The notes: generated by a model from the letters alone, not told the origin. DNA of 60,000 nucleotides from Owenia fusiformis (GCA_903813345.2 CAIIXF020000004.1:21116477-21176476), one strand, 5' to 3'; positions 1-11,071 are shown, numbered from the stretch's first letter. Made by a program: numbers and translations.

Positions 1-540
1 AACCTGAGTGTGTAATATTTCGACCCCTGTGGATTACTGTTCCACTCTCAATTCTATTTTCCAGTGACCTAATTACAATTATTTTCAGTATACCTTTATA
101 CTCAATCGGCCAAGTAAACAATACAAATGGGATAACTATTCCACTGTTGAGGACCATAATTCTACACGTTCACGTACAAGTTTAATTAACGTGTGTATCT
201 TAACCTCCTAATGAGAAGGCGCATGCGTAAGCTACTACTCAGACGTACGCAGACGTACAGGTACGTAGACGTACTCTGCGAAAGATCGATTACTATATCT
301 AGTAGCCTAGGCCTATCTTTAACTTATATATTTTTGCGCTGGCATGGGATTAAGCAAGGACGGGGATTAAGCAACATTTAATGAACTTTCATCCAACTGC
401 ATTTCGACAAGACAATAGTAAGAGAACATAACATTTATTTAATACTTTTATTTCAGTAAAATATTTTCGAAGAAAATGTTTTTGAACGATTTTAGCAGCG
501 CAGATGAGACTGCACGCTAAAATAATGTTTTTCTATATTT
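1..540. other. Non-coding stretch, nothing recognised
   Basis: No exon-like reading frame, RNA gene or clear repeat was recognised. Around 205-275 there is a short run of related ACGTAC-containing words, which is minor simple sequence. A good splice acceptor (TTCTATATTTTGCAG) ends near 544 and could introduce the unassigned reading frame that follows. Confidence 0.4.
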
Positions 541-544
541 TGCA

Positions 545-994
545 GACGTATTTGGTATTTTCTTCAATGCCCATGGACTGCCTATTCTGCAGCGCATTCA
601 AATCTAATGGACCAAGGAGTCACGGGCACATTTTCGTCAAGCGGTCGCACTGTTACCACATTCCAAACTGGCGCTTGTACTGTCATTTCTTGTGTTCTGC
701 AGAGATTTGCAGCTTTTGACGGTTTACCATGCGCAATCTACAAAAGAGTTACAATATCAGGCTATGTATGTCTTTACACAGTGTATGCGCTTTATAGTCT
801 ACTTGCCTACTGTTCGGACACAGGCTGCCAGAACTCACACTTTGGATGTTGTCTGGAGCCCTGCATTCGGACTGTACATGCCAAGACTTGCAAAAATCGT
901 TACGATTGATGGGCAAAAAACGAACACCAGGTTCGTTAAAACAAATAAATTCTTCGATAACGACCAATATGAATATCTAGAACCAAGCATTTAG
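545..994 (+). other. Unassigned open reading stretch, possible exon or old transposon fragment
   Basis: The frame ending at the TAG at 992-994 is open for about 125 codons back to a TAA near 616. Its composition is protein-like (for example THTLDVVWSPAFG and LYMPRLAKIVTIDG), better than the overlapping frames. A polypyrimidine tract and CAG lie at 544, but the in-frame TAA near 616 stops a simple exon from that acceptor. I do not recognise the family and see no catalytic motif. It could be the last exon of a gene entering from the left, a decayed transposon ORF, or chance. No AATAAA follows closely. Confidence 0.2.
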
Positions 995-1052
995 AATTCG
1001 ATACACAATTTTCGATGTATCGCTATAAAAATGTCTAGAATATTAATTTGAT

Positions 1053-1547
1053 GAGCGAGCCACGGACGTCAAGTAAGTTTCTGGCGAAAGCCGGAGCATA
1101 GATTACCTGTATTTAGAGGACTGGAAACAAGAATGACCTACCTTTTTATTTCCCGAATCTCGCCTGAAATTAGCTCATCTTGGTGACTGTAACGTGTACA
1201 TCTGTATTAATAGAGTTTTTGTATCACATCTGCCTCAATTAAAGTTTTATTGGTATTTTTAATATGATTTCACTGTTTTTGTGGACTGTTACGATCAGCC
1301 AAGCAAATGGCAGCTGACCTGTTCAAAGTACTTTTAGTTCTAATTTTCGCAAATGACAATAATTTTGGAAACAATATTATACTAAATAGATTACTAAGCA
1401 TCTAAGGTAAGTAAAACTAGATGAACAGGCTGAGTCAATAGTGATAAATAGGCCAACACGAATTGGCAGAATTGAAATAGACTGCCATCTTGTTTCCAGT
1501 CCTCTTAAATAATCAATGCTCCAGCTTTCGTCCGTGGAGCGAGCCTC
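1053..1547. mobile_element. Inverted-repeat miniature element, about 0.5 kb
   Basis: The arms are about 1053-1134 and 1486-1547. The shared outer part reads GAGCGAGCCACGGACG on one side and its complement on the other. The inner part contains GAGGACTGGAAACAAGA in the left arm and its complement TCTTGTTTCCAGTCCTC in the right arm. The left arm carries about 17 extra bases inside the repeat. The structure fits a non-autonomous terminal-inverted-repeat transposon. No target duplication is clear, so the superfamily is unassigned. Confidence 0.55.
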
Positions 1548-1937
1548 GACGCTAGGTTACCCAAGGGAAAGATCAATACCCGGTGATTTCAGCGGGAAGT
1601 GGCGTTTCGTTCAGTGGATGAGCTGCGCGCGCACGCATAAATGTGATTATCCAATATAATTAGGGGAGGGATATTTGAAACAGTTTTTGGTCTCAGGCGC
1701 GACCCAGGGCTGTTGTCTTAAGGACATTTCGTTGAAAATAAGCCATTCGGCTAATAATTGGTAAGAGTTTGCGATCTTATAATGTATAACTGTTACTCAG
1801 ACACATATTTTGACACTATTCTGGTTGAAATAAGCTTTGAACCGAGAGATATTCACGATTGATATGCACATTTTTGATTGTGCCATTGCTTTTCCATTGC
1901 TCAATCCATGTATTGATAGAAGTAACATTAATAATGC
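1548..1937. other. Non-coding stretch
   Basis: No exon, RNA gene or repeat was recognised between the inverted-repeat element and the tandem duplication that follows. Confidence 0.4.
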
Positions 1938-2208
1938 AGATTGGTTTACTTTCAATACATGGCAGACACTACATATCGGTCTATTAAATACCAGTTTGTG
2001 CCTTAAATAGTTTTATATTTCCATCCACGGCCTGGAGCCTGGGTGGTTTGTCTCTTGTGTTTGTTAGACAAGATTGGTTTACTTTCAATACATGGCAGAC
2101 ACTACATATCGGTCTATTAAATACCAGTTTGTGCCTTAAATAGTTTTATATTTTAATCCATCCACGGCCTGGAGCCTGGGTGGTTTGTCTCTTGTGTTTG
2201 TTAGACAA
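1938..2208. repeat. Tandem duplication of about 133 bp, two copies
   Basis: Copy 1 (1938-2070) and copy 2 (2071-2208) both run from AGATTGGTTTACTTTC to GTTTGTTAGACAA. They are almost identical apart from a 5-base difference in an AT-rich spot near 2155. The near-identity implies a recent duplication. It directly abuts the left end of the 5-kb palindrome. Confidence 0.9.
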
Positions 2209-3137
2209 GGTGCATTTTCATCTAGAGGAAATGTGGTAGGCGTTTAGTGTTAAAAGTGTTCTGACAAGTGTTTCTTATGTAACTTTTTATGCTGAATCCA
2301 AAAAACTATGTTGGCAAGCTGAAATATGATTATTTAACCCTTAAAATACCATGTTAGTCCCCCTACCCCCAAAATTCACCCCTATCAGGGGGAAAAAATT
2401 CTTCAACCTAAAATAACTTTGATTTTATGGTTTTTGTAAGTGAAATACATGGACATTGTATAAAATAAACATTTAAAGTATGAATGATACGGATTACACT
2501 TACGAAATTTGAATAAAAGCAAAAAGTATGTACCCCAGGGGGCAAATTTATGACCCATTTTTTACTTTTCGTGTCATAACTTTTTTATTAGACAATGATG
2601 GATGCTAAAAAAATCCATGTAAAAGGCTTAATACCTGGTCTACTAATCCTGCAAGAATCAAAGTAATTCCTTTGATAATTGTCTTGAAAAAAATTAGTGA
2701 ATTTAAGAAAAAATGACATTTTAGCTGGGACTGATTTTATGTGTGACTATAACTGACCCGTATTGCTTTAACATTTATCCCTCTGTGTTCATATATTTGG
2801 CATTTTAGAATAAATCTAAAATATAAAACTTATTTTAGCTAAGTTTTAGGAAGATTTAAGCTTTCTAGCATGTTCAAATATTAAAAATTCATGAAATATG
2901 ATGTCTAAAATTGATAAGTCATAGGTATACCCTTGGAAGACCCCTATAATTTCTTATTTATGAACATATTTGTACCAATATTAGTTTTCTAGCTTAGACA
3001 AATTATGTATGATATATCCTGGCTTGGCTTTCTGGTGGTTTGAACAATCTTAGATTGAAAATTCATTCTTAAATCATAGGTCTGCAATCGATTAAATTCA
3101 AGTATACCATTAGCCTAGTATCATTCTACTGGTACAG

Positions 3138-3507
3138 AGTGTCCAAAAAACAGGACCGAAGAGTTAGTTAACTTTGTCAATCCTGCTTATTCTGCCTCAA
3201 AACTTCAGAATTATTCAGTTCATTCAATATGAATCTTGTTGTGAAAGTTTCATGATAATCTGCCTGTGGAGTCAAAAACTACAGCACTTTACAACATATG
3301 TCCAATGTGGCCACTTCTCCTCTACATGCACAATCAAATCTGGCAAAGGAAGTGGTGGCCACATGGGGCATGTGTTGTAAAATGCTGTAGTTTTTTACTT
3401 TATAAGCAGATTATCATTAAATGTTCACAACAAAATCCACATTAAATGAAGTAAATAATTCTGAAATATTAAAGCAAAATATGCAAGATTGCCCAAAATA
3501 ATCAACA
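3138..3507. mobile_element. Palindromic insertion inside the left arm of the 5-kb palindrome
   Basis: Sequence around 3170-3310 (TTCAGAATTATT, GATAATCTGC, CTACAGCA and ATGTGGCCAC in order) returns as reverse complement around 3355-3500. The corresponding point in the right arm (about 6316-6336) lacks this block. It is therefore an insertion that postdates the inverted duplication. It resembles a miniature inverted-repeat element. Exact ends and target duplication were not resolved by eye. Confidence 0.6.
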
Positions 3508-4734
3508 TGAACAAGCTATGATTTCATAGATTATTTTGATGTATGACATATTCCGAGCTGACTCTCTGTTTATTTAAACCATCTAAGAGGCTTAATCATT
3601 GAAAATCATTACAAATAAAGGTCTAAACAGACAGTATTAAGGTACACTATTAGAATACCCTAATTATTTCCAGGCTTATAGTTTATTGGTACCTACTCCT
3701 GTTTCATAGCTCGGAGGTTTAATATATGATATATCCTGACTCGTTTTTCTGCAGATTTGAACCAATGACAGGTCTAATCATTGATTATACTTCATATACT
3801 AGGTCTAAAACTGAATTATTCAATAGAACCCTCTATGAAAATTCAAAAAAAGATTCAAAATGACATTAACCTCAACATTAGATCTGAATAAGGATTAAAA
3901 TCCTTCATAGAGCTAAACAGGGAAGACAAGGCTAACTTCATTCTGGTGTTGATACATGGACCTGGTCCAAACCTTGCTATACTTCATCCAAGCCCAAAGA
4001 AAGGGAAATTAGGAGCTTCATCTCAATGCATTTCAATGCATGATCCCTTATTTCATGACCACCAAAATTATGGAAGGTGTGGCACAGTAAACTTAGAGGA
4101 AATGCACTAACTATTAGAATATAGTACCTGCTGCAGTTGAGCGAGGATTCTTGCATTGAACTATGTGGTAAAAGGCTCTACAAATTCAATCAACCAAGTT
4201 GATTGACCCCTATGCCAGTATGCTATTGGTTAGAAGGGTGGCAGAATTGTAGGCATAACACAAAGACAATATCTGCATTGAACAGATGGGCACCGGGGTA
4301 TAATCTTAGGTCACGCATGGGGAGTTTTGAGATTCCATAGAGAGGGGGGGTTGGTAATTTGCAAATCAAAACAAGAATCTATGGATATATAAGCACAAAT
4401 GCCAAAGGGAAGGGTGACTAAAAACATTAAAGAAACCCAACAAGAAAAGCAAACCGCAAGTGCAAATCTGTCATAAGAAAAGTAGACCCTATATATCCCA
4501 AAACCATAATCTAACGTGAAAAGAAACAATGTCTAACATCCCCCTCCCCCTTCCAATCGAGAACCAATATCACAATCCAGGACCAGAACACCAAGGGACA
4601 TTTCATTCATACTGAAGTCATTACAATACATGTTGAAGAAAAATTGAAAAAATTGATAGCCAATACTCATAACATCAAAAATAGTTGTAGATACTAGTAC
4701 TCATAAAAGATAGAGTATTCAGTCTCTGGAAGAA

Positions 4735-5300
4735 GATAAAATATGTGACATGCTGCTGAAGTTTGGCATGTTTTCAGAAGATCCATTACTTAATCTCCAA
4801 AGTATATGTACAAAAGATGTACTCACAGAAACAATCAACAGGCTCAAGAGTTTGGCCAACAACAACTGGATGTCTTTGTGTCTAAGAGGTTGATACCAAC
4901 AGGGTCAAATGAAAGACACAACATTTCTTGATCTACTGAGCAAGCACCAGCATTTTTTAAACTATATGCCTAATCCCAATATAAACGAGCAGAAAGTTTT
5001 TAAGGCAGACAGGAATGTTTTGCAGAATCTTATCACTGCATATGAAGCTAACCACAGACCTGTGGGCATCAATGAAATCATGAAACATGAGCTGATGTCT
5101 TTTCCAATAGCCCTCTCATTGACGAATGAAACATTCAAGCCAACTCAAATGTACTCTACTCCTTAACTGTTTAACAAATGGTATTGAAATGCCAACCGTA
5201 ATATTTCCAATATATGATCCTTCTTACAAATTAGCATCAATTGCATCTACATCTGATGATTTGGCTACAGTCTTCAAGGAAGCAAAACTTCAGCAGTGAA
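4735..5300 (+). pseudogene. Frameshifted remnant of an uncharacterised dispersed ORF family
   Basis: Three consecutive protein-like segments lie in different frames. The first (about 4738-4890) includes FSEDPLLNLQSICTKDV. The second (4909-5163) is 85 codons long and includes DRNVLQNLITAYEA and HELMSFPIALSLTNE. The third (about 5153-5298) includes LTNGIEMPTVIFPIYD and ends at a TGA. The wording FSED...N...S.V and the block with 'H E . . . F P . . L S' recalls uncharacterised multi-copy ORFs found in many aquatic invertebrate genomes. That link is from memory and is inference. A stop and at least two frameshifts separate the pieces, so no intact product is made. The remnant occupies the centre of the 5-kb palindrome and may be the original cargo of that element. 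Confidence 0.5.
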
Positions 5301-7246
5301 GTGTACTGTGCCCCATCTTTTGGTGGTCATATCTCATGAAAAAGGGGATCATGCATTGAAATACATTAAGATGAAGCTCCCAATTTCCCTTTCTTTGGGC
5401 TATGGTGAAGCGTATCAAGATTTGGACCATGTCCATGTATTACTACCAGAATGAAAAGTAATCCTTGTCTTCCTTGTTCAGCTCTATGAAGGATTGTAAT
5501 TCTGATTTACAAGAGTCATCCAAGATCACATCAATCAGTTGCTTTATTTGATTTCCAGATCCAATGTTATGGTTAATGTCATTCTGAATCTTTTTTGAAT
5601 TTCCCATATATGGTCCTATTGGATTTAAATTTCAAAAATTGCTACTCTGCAAAAACTCTCATTAACTGAAACATCCCACTAATTCAAAATGTTGTCAAAG
5701 TGAGTATACGCCATTTGTCAAGAATTTGCCAAGAGTAACACAGAAAGGTTAATGGGGACAGTGGGGATGGGGATTTTTTAATATGACTTAACATTGTTCA
5801 GGGAAGAAAACTCCATAAAATGAAGATTTGTATGAATCATTGGTACTTTTGCTCTCACATCATGCGATTGTCAGGCTGCTTAGAATGGAATTAGCCTTGT
5901 CTTCCTAGTTCAGCTCTATGAAGAATTGTAATTCTGATTCAGATCCAGTGTTGAGGTTAATGTCATTCTGAATCTTTTTTGAATTTATCATAGAGGGTTC
6001 TATTGAATACTTCAATTTTAGACCTAGTATATTAAGTATATTCAATGATTAGACCTGTTAGGTAGTTCAAATCTGCAGAAAAACTAGTCAGTATATGTCA
6101 TATATCAAACCTCCGAGCTATGAGACAGTAGTAGGTACCAATATACTCTAAGCCTGGAATTAATAAGGGTGTTCTAATAGTCTACCTTAATACTGTCCGT
6201 TTAGGCCTTTATTTGTAATGGTTTTCAATGATTAAGCCTCTTAGATGGTTAAAATCACCAGAAAGTCAGCTTGGAATATGTCATGCATCAAACAACTAAT
6301 CTATGAAATCATAGCTAGTTCAATTATGCTCATACCAGTAGAATGATACTAATGGTATACATGAATTTAATCGATTGCAGACCTATGATTTAAGAATGAA
6401 TTTTCAATGATAACACTTAAAAGATTGTTCAAACCACCAGAAAGCCAAGCCAAGATATATCATACATCATTTCTCTAAGCTAGAAAACTAATATTGGTAC
6501 AAATATGTTCATAAATAAGAAATTATAAGGGTCTTCCAAGGGTATACGTATAACTTATCAATTTTAGACATCATATTTCATGCATTTTTAATAGTTGAAC
6601 ATGATAAAAAGCTTAAATCTTCCTAAAACTTTGCTAAAATAAGTTTTATATTTTAGATTTATTCTAAAATGCTAAATATATGAACACAGAGGGATAAATG
6701 TTAAAGCAATAGGGGTCAGTTATAGTCACACATAAAATCAGTCCCAGCTAAAATGTCATTTTTTCTTAAATTCACTAATTTTTTTCAAGGCAATTATCAA
6801 AGGAATTACTTTGATTCTTGCAGGATTAGTAGACCAGGTATTATGCCTTTTACATGGATTTTTTTTTAGCATCCATCATTGTCTAATAAAAAAGTTATGA
6901 CACGAAAAGTAAAAAATGGGTCATAAATTTGCCCCCTGGGGTACATACTTTTTGCTTTTATTCAAATTTCTTAAGGGTAATCAGTATCATTCATACTTCA
7001 AATGTTTATTTTATACAATGTCCATGTATTTCACTTACAAAAACCATAAAATCAAAGTTATTTTAGGTTGAAGAATTTTTTCCCCCTGATAGGGGTGAAT
7101 TTTGGGGGTAGGGGGACTAACATGGTATTTTAAGGGTTAAATAATCATATTTTAGCTTGCCAACATGGTTTTTTGGATTCAGCATAAAAAGTTACATAAG
7201 AAACACTTGTCAGAACACTTTTAACACTAAACGCCTACCACGTTTT

Positions 7247-7997
7247 ACAGAGAGACCTTTTGCAGAAAAGCACCCGGTCTATGTGCTTGTGCATGGACTT
7301 CTAATCACTAGCAGAATTTAACATGATGCAAACTCGACATTATAACTCATGCTGTAACATTTTGACTTTGCTGGAAAACAATAGGAATTATTTTTCTTGC
7401 CAATCAATCATGAATCACAATCTGAAAATTTCACTATGATCAATCAGGCAATGGTCCAAATCAAGTTATAACATTATATGATATTCAGCAAGAAGTCCGG
7501 TAGAAATACAGAATATTTAAACATCAAAGCTGAAAGTTAAAAGCTAATCTGTCAATTTTCTGTCTGCAAAAGAGCGTTTACATTTGACACAATAACAGAC
7601 TGAGTCTTTGAAATCTAGGATTCCCCAGGAAAATATGACGTCATACTAATTAGCATAAGGATTTCCCTATTGGTATGGGTCGAGCCTTGTTCGAAAACAC
7701 AATCCATAAATACATGCTAATTTCTAAGGAGATAGGAAGTGTATAACGTGTTTATCGATTTTGTTCAACTCAAAGATTTAATCAATTATCAAATTGTTTA
7801 AGTGGATAAAGTGGTAACACTTGCTTCAATTCATAGCGTAATCGACGGATAGAAACTGGCCGAATTCCCGATATCCTACCCCGTATTACTGTAGGCTATA
7901 AGCACAGTGACATACAGAGGGCGCTATCACAAACAAGTACTGCACGAACCGATAAATTCCCGGGTATTGTAACGCCCTTGGGTTACCTTGATCGAGC
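7247..7997. other. Non-coding stretch between palindrome and WSC-gene region
   Basis: No exon, RNA gene or repeat was recognised. The sequence is ordinary AT-rich DNA that becomes slightly more CpG-containing after about 7820. Confidence 0.4.
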
Positions 7998-8693
7998 CAT
8001 AATCACTGGTGATCCACTCGATTACGCTGGTTACCGAAACGGCTCGTTTCGGTATACAAAATGTCGGAACGTCGAAGGTACGATTTTTCTTTTTTCCTTA
8101 TTTCAAACTGTCAGAACTGAACGCAACAAGTCGAAAACAGAATACAATGTTTTTTGGGGATTTGTAACCCCTTAGAAGTAATAAATATTGAGCGGGCTTT
8201 TTAAATTTTAATTTTAATTTCTATTGATGTAAGTGGAAATTCATGGCTAGGAACAATATCATCGACTTGATACTGTTAACGAATTAATTCAAGCCTCAGA
8301 ATTGATAAGTTGCAATTGATAAACAAACTTGTTTTACATCAAATAACACGAAAAAATCAGGGGGTTACTCTTATTGTGTTTTAGGAGACCCGATCTCTTT
8401 AAGTTACGGGAACGGTATTTCGAAAACAGTTAAGATCTGCATTTTTAACCCAAACCGTTTATGTAACTTAAGGGAGGAATTAAATCGACGATTCTGTTGT
8501 CTTCTGAGCTATTTTTTCGCAAACATGTTCATTTTCTAAAACATATGATACTGATACACGTGAAAAAATGCCGTTGGGATTCTGCCTACAACGCGTGAAA
8601 TAAGGAAAAGTGAAATTGACGTTCCGACATTTTGTTACCGAAACGAACCGTTTCCGTAACCAGCGTAATCGAGTGGATCAACAGTACATAATG
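7998..8693. repeat. Inverted duplication carrying the end of WSC-gene exon 4
   Basis: The arms 7998-8105 and 8596-8693 match in inverted orientation, with the strongest block GATCCACTCGATTACGCTGG and, further in, ATGTCGGAACGTC and CCTTATTTCA. The roughly 490-bp spacer is unrelated. The right arm contains the last 17 codons and the stop of the WSC-domain gene on the minus strand. The left arm encodes a diverged copy (DPLDYAGYRNGSFR) on the plus strand without a stop at that place. It may be a miniature element that supplied the gene's 3' end, or a local inverted duplication of that end. No target duplication is evident. Confidence 0.75.
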
Positions 8694-9985
8694 TATACGT
8701 TACGCTGAGATCGGGGGATCTGGTGTCCAAGTAGGAGTCGCAGTTAAAGGCGCTCACGTCAGCAACTACTGAAATCGGCCCATTGGGACAACATTCAAGG
8801 AAGGCTGTATAATCTGGGACATAGTTCGCGTCTACATAAAATACCTCCATTTTCACTCTTCCAAATGTACGCGTGCCTCTCGCATATGGAATGCTTACGG
8901 CGCTACTCATTGTGAATCCACAGGCATTTTCTATGCAAAATTTGAAAATCAACTACTATAGTACACGATCTTCTCAGATTTTTCAAATAATCATATTTTC
9001 GTTATTGCAAAACAAAATGTTACCAGAATACTATATATGCGCACACATCGTATTTGAAAATATATGTAGCATGACATTCAATCAGTGTTTTTAATTTTTT
9101 CGAATACGTATCTGGTTGAAAAATCTCAAATGAATAAACGCACGGAGCACACCGCGTTTTGAACTCTCAAAAACATAGACAGGGCAATGCGTCATATCCA
9201 ATGCTGAGTCGAGATTACCAAACTATTTTGGGGTACCTTCTGCTTGTGTTGGTGTTGGTGCAGCCGTGGTGGCCAAAGATGTTTTGTAAATACTCAAGCG
9301 TAAATAATCGCCACAAATCTGTGTCCGGTCACCGCGGCATTCCATTTTGCACTCTGTCTCTGCTACCGAGCCATATCTTCCGTAAGAATTGCCGCAAAAA
9401 CACTTGTGTCCATAGACAAGCCCAGCATACATATACCCTGCAAAACAAATCAAAAACTAATGAAAGGACCACGAGTTGTATGCGTTTGCCCTGTATACAC
9501 ATTTATATTCATCGCGTCTCCTCAGTTCAGCTCCAAAAGGAGATTGAATGTTATTCAAAGATGGTGTCATTAATCCATGATGAATTCGAAGTTTTCGAGA
9601 AAACAATAATTTTTATGGCGAATTTTCACAATCACAATCGATCATCCAATCAGTGTAATTACCTGCTTCAAAACACGTTCCAATACACAAGTTTGGAGTA
9701 TTGTTTTCGTTCGATTCGTACGCCTTGTAAGGAAGATCTCTGTCCTTTTCATCTTTAAAACACCCTAAGTATGCATTATCGATGTCTGAAAAAATATGAA
9801 AATGTATCAAGGAGCGGCGTCAGCATTGCCATCGTTTCAGAGACATACTATTTTTCTGACCTAATAGGCCTTTTTGAATTCTTGAAAAATCACAAGTGAA
9901 AGTTAATTTCCCTAACTGTACCTGTAATAGGAATTGACACTGCGATCTTAACCAACACTAGAAGTCCTAAAGCGATCTTTCCCAT
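8635..9985 (-). CDS. Secreted WSC-domain protein, four exons
   Basis: Exons on the minus strand are 9985-9922 (start ATG), 9785-9663, 9437-9237 and 8930-8635 (stop TAA). All introns have GT-AG ends and every junction is phase 1, giving 227 residues. Residues 1-17 form a signal peptide (MGKIALGLLVLVKIAV). Residues about 27-116 form a complete WSC domain with its eight cysteines: YLGCF, NLCIGTC, KCFCGNSYG, ETECKMEC and ICGD. WSC domains are putative carbohydrate-binding modules. A Thr/Pro-rich linker (TTAAPTPTQAEE) follows. A C-terminal region (about 131-227) with LECCPNGP and FNCDSYL is not recognised. The protein is probably secreted, since no transmembrane segment follows. The last codons and stop lie in an inverted repeat, so the true 3' end is the least certain part. 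A foldback transposon lies 57 bp upstream of the ATG. Confidence 0.8.
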
Positions 9986-10046
9986 CTTGTGTAGAGCGTT
10001 ACCGAGTCAGCCAACTGCCAGCATTCAAATGAAAAAATCCTACCAC

Positions 10047-11066
10047 CACACCCGGTGATCGTGAAAATGGGACGGAGGGGGGGAGCAGGCAATTTCCGCT
10101 AGAAAATTCAACAAATCTGGTAAAATTATTTTTTCAAGACAGAGTTTACGATTGAATTGCAAATTGAATAAGCGCACGGTATGATAAAATATGTTAGGTA
10201 TTCTAGGATTATTTTTATACCGATACTCTTTTAAGATATAAGATCTATTAAAAAAGGCGCAACGCAACCAACGTGCAAAAGTCTAAGTTTTTGCTATAAA
10301 TCAAGCAACAATGGACTACACGACCTGTAATAAATACTTGTAAGTGATGTTATCATAACTAAATTAATGTCATTGCTGAATTTATAAAATAAGTTTCCAT
10401 ACGTAAAATAAAAAATAATCGAAAATAATTAAAATGGGACGGAGGGGGGGAGGGGACGGAGGGGGGGAGTAATAATTCTATAAAGTGAAACAACTTCACA
10501 CGAATTCTTGTATTTGAAAAATGAACTCATTAACTTAGTAAGAAACTGGATGATATACCCCTGGAGACTGAAAAATGGGGACATTTGGAGTAAAAGGACT
10601 TAAAGTCGCGAAACATCTCTTATCATGTCTTATATACATATTGCTCCCCCCCTCCGTCCCCTCCCCCCCTCCGTCCCAAATTCATTATTTTCGATTATTT
10701 TTTATTTCACATATGGAAACTTATTTTATAAATTCAGCAATGACATTAATTTAGTTATGATAACATCACTTACAAGTATTTATTACAGGTCGTCTAGACC
10801 ATTGTTGCTTGATTTATAGCAAAAACGTTGATTTGTGCCTGTTGATGGCCTTGCGCCTTTTTTAATAGATCTCATACCTTAGATGCGTATCGTTTCAGAA
10901 AAAATCCCAGAAAACCTAACATATTCTACCATACCGTGTGCCTATCCATTTAGCAATTCAATAGTAAACTTTTTCTTGAAAAAATAAATCTTCCAGATTT
11001 GTTGAATTTCCTAGCAGAAATTGCCTGCTCCCCCCCTCCGTCCCATATTCACGATCACCGGGTGTG
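10047..11066. mobile_element. 1,020-bp foldback DNA transposon with 5-bp target duplication
   Basis: The ends are perfect inverted repeats beginning CACACCCGGTGATCGTGAA. The flanks are the direct duplication ACCAC (10042-10046 and 11067-11071). Almost the whole element folds on itself, left half 10047-10470 against right half 10643-11066, with only about 170 bp unpaired. It carries no transposase and is non-autonomous. The 5-bp target duplication and CAC...GTG ends do not let me name a superfamily. Four G/C runs (see separate entries) are part of the inverted repeat. Confidence 0.85.
10436..10469 (+). other. Tandem G-tracts, potential G-quadruplex
   Basis: Two units of GGGACGGAGGGGGGGAG-type sequence are joined head to tail, giving more than four runs of three or more G within 34 bases. 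The mirror C-rich copy is at 10643-10677. Single units occur at the element ends (10069-10084 and about 11028-11044). Quadruplex formation is inferred from base pattern only. Confidence 0.6.
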
Positions 11067-11071
11067 ACCAC

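Larger units (their letters stand above)
2229..7246. repeat. Long imperfect palindrome, arms about 1.9 kb, centre about 1.2 kb
   Basis: The left arm (about 2229-4100) reappears as reverse complement in the right arm (about 5300-7246). The outermost matching words are GTGGTAGGCGTTTAGTG at 2233 and CACTAAACGCCTACCAC near 7226-7242. The innermost matches surround AGTGTACTGTGCCCC near 5300 and its counterpart near 4090. Similarity is high through most of the arms, with scattered substitutions. Two large differences exist: a palindromic insertion only in the left arm (about 3138-3507), and a direct duplication only in the right arm (about 5455-5615 against 5890-6000). No convincing target duplication flanks the structure. 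It may be a foldback transposon or an inverted segmental duplication. Confidence 0.9.

Noticed and set aside
9159-9758. A 199-codon plus-strand frame as a gene
   Set aside because: It is antisense to WSC exons 2 and 3. The minus strand gives a complete signal peptide and eight-cysteine domain with correct splice phases.
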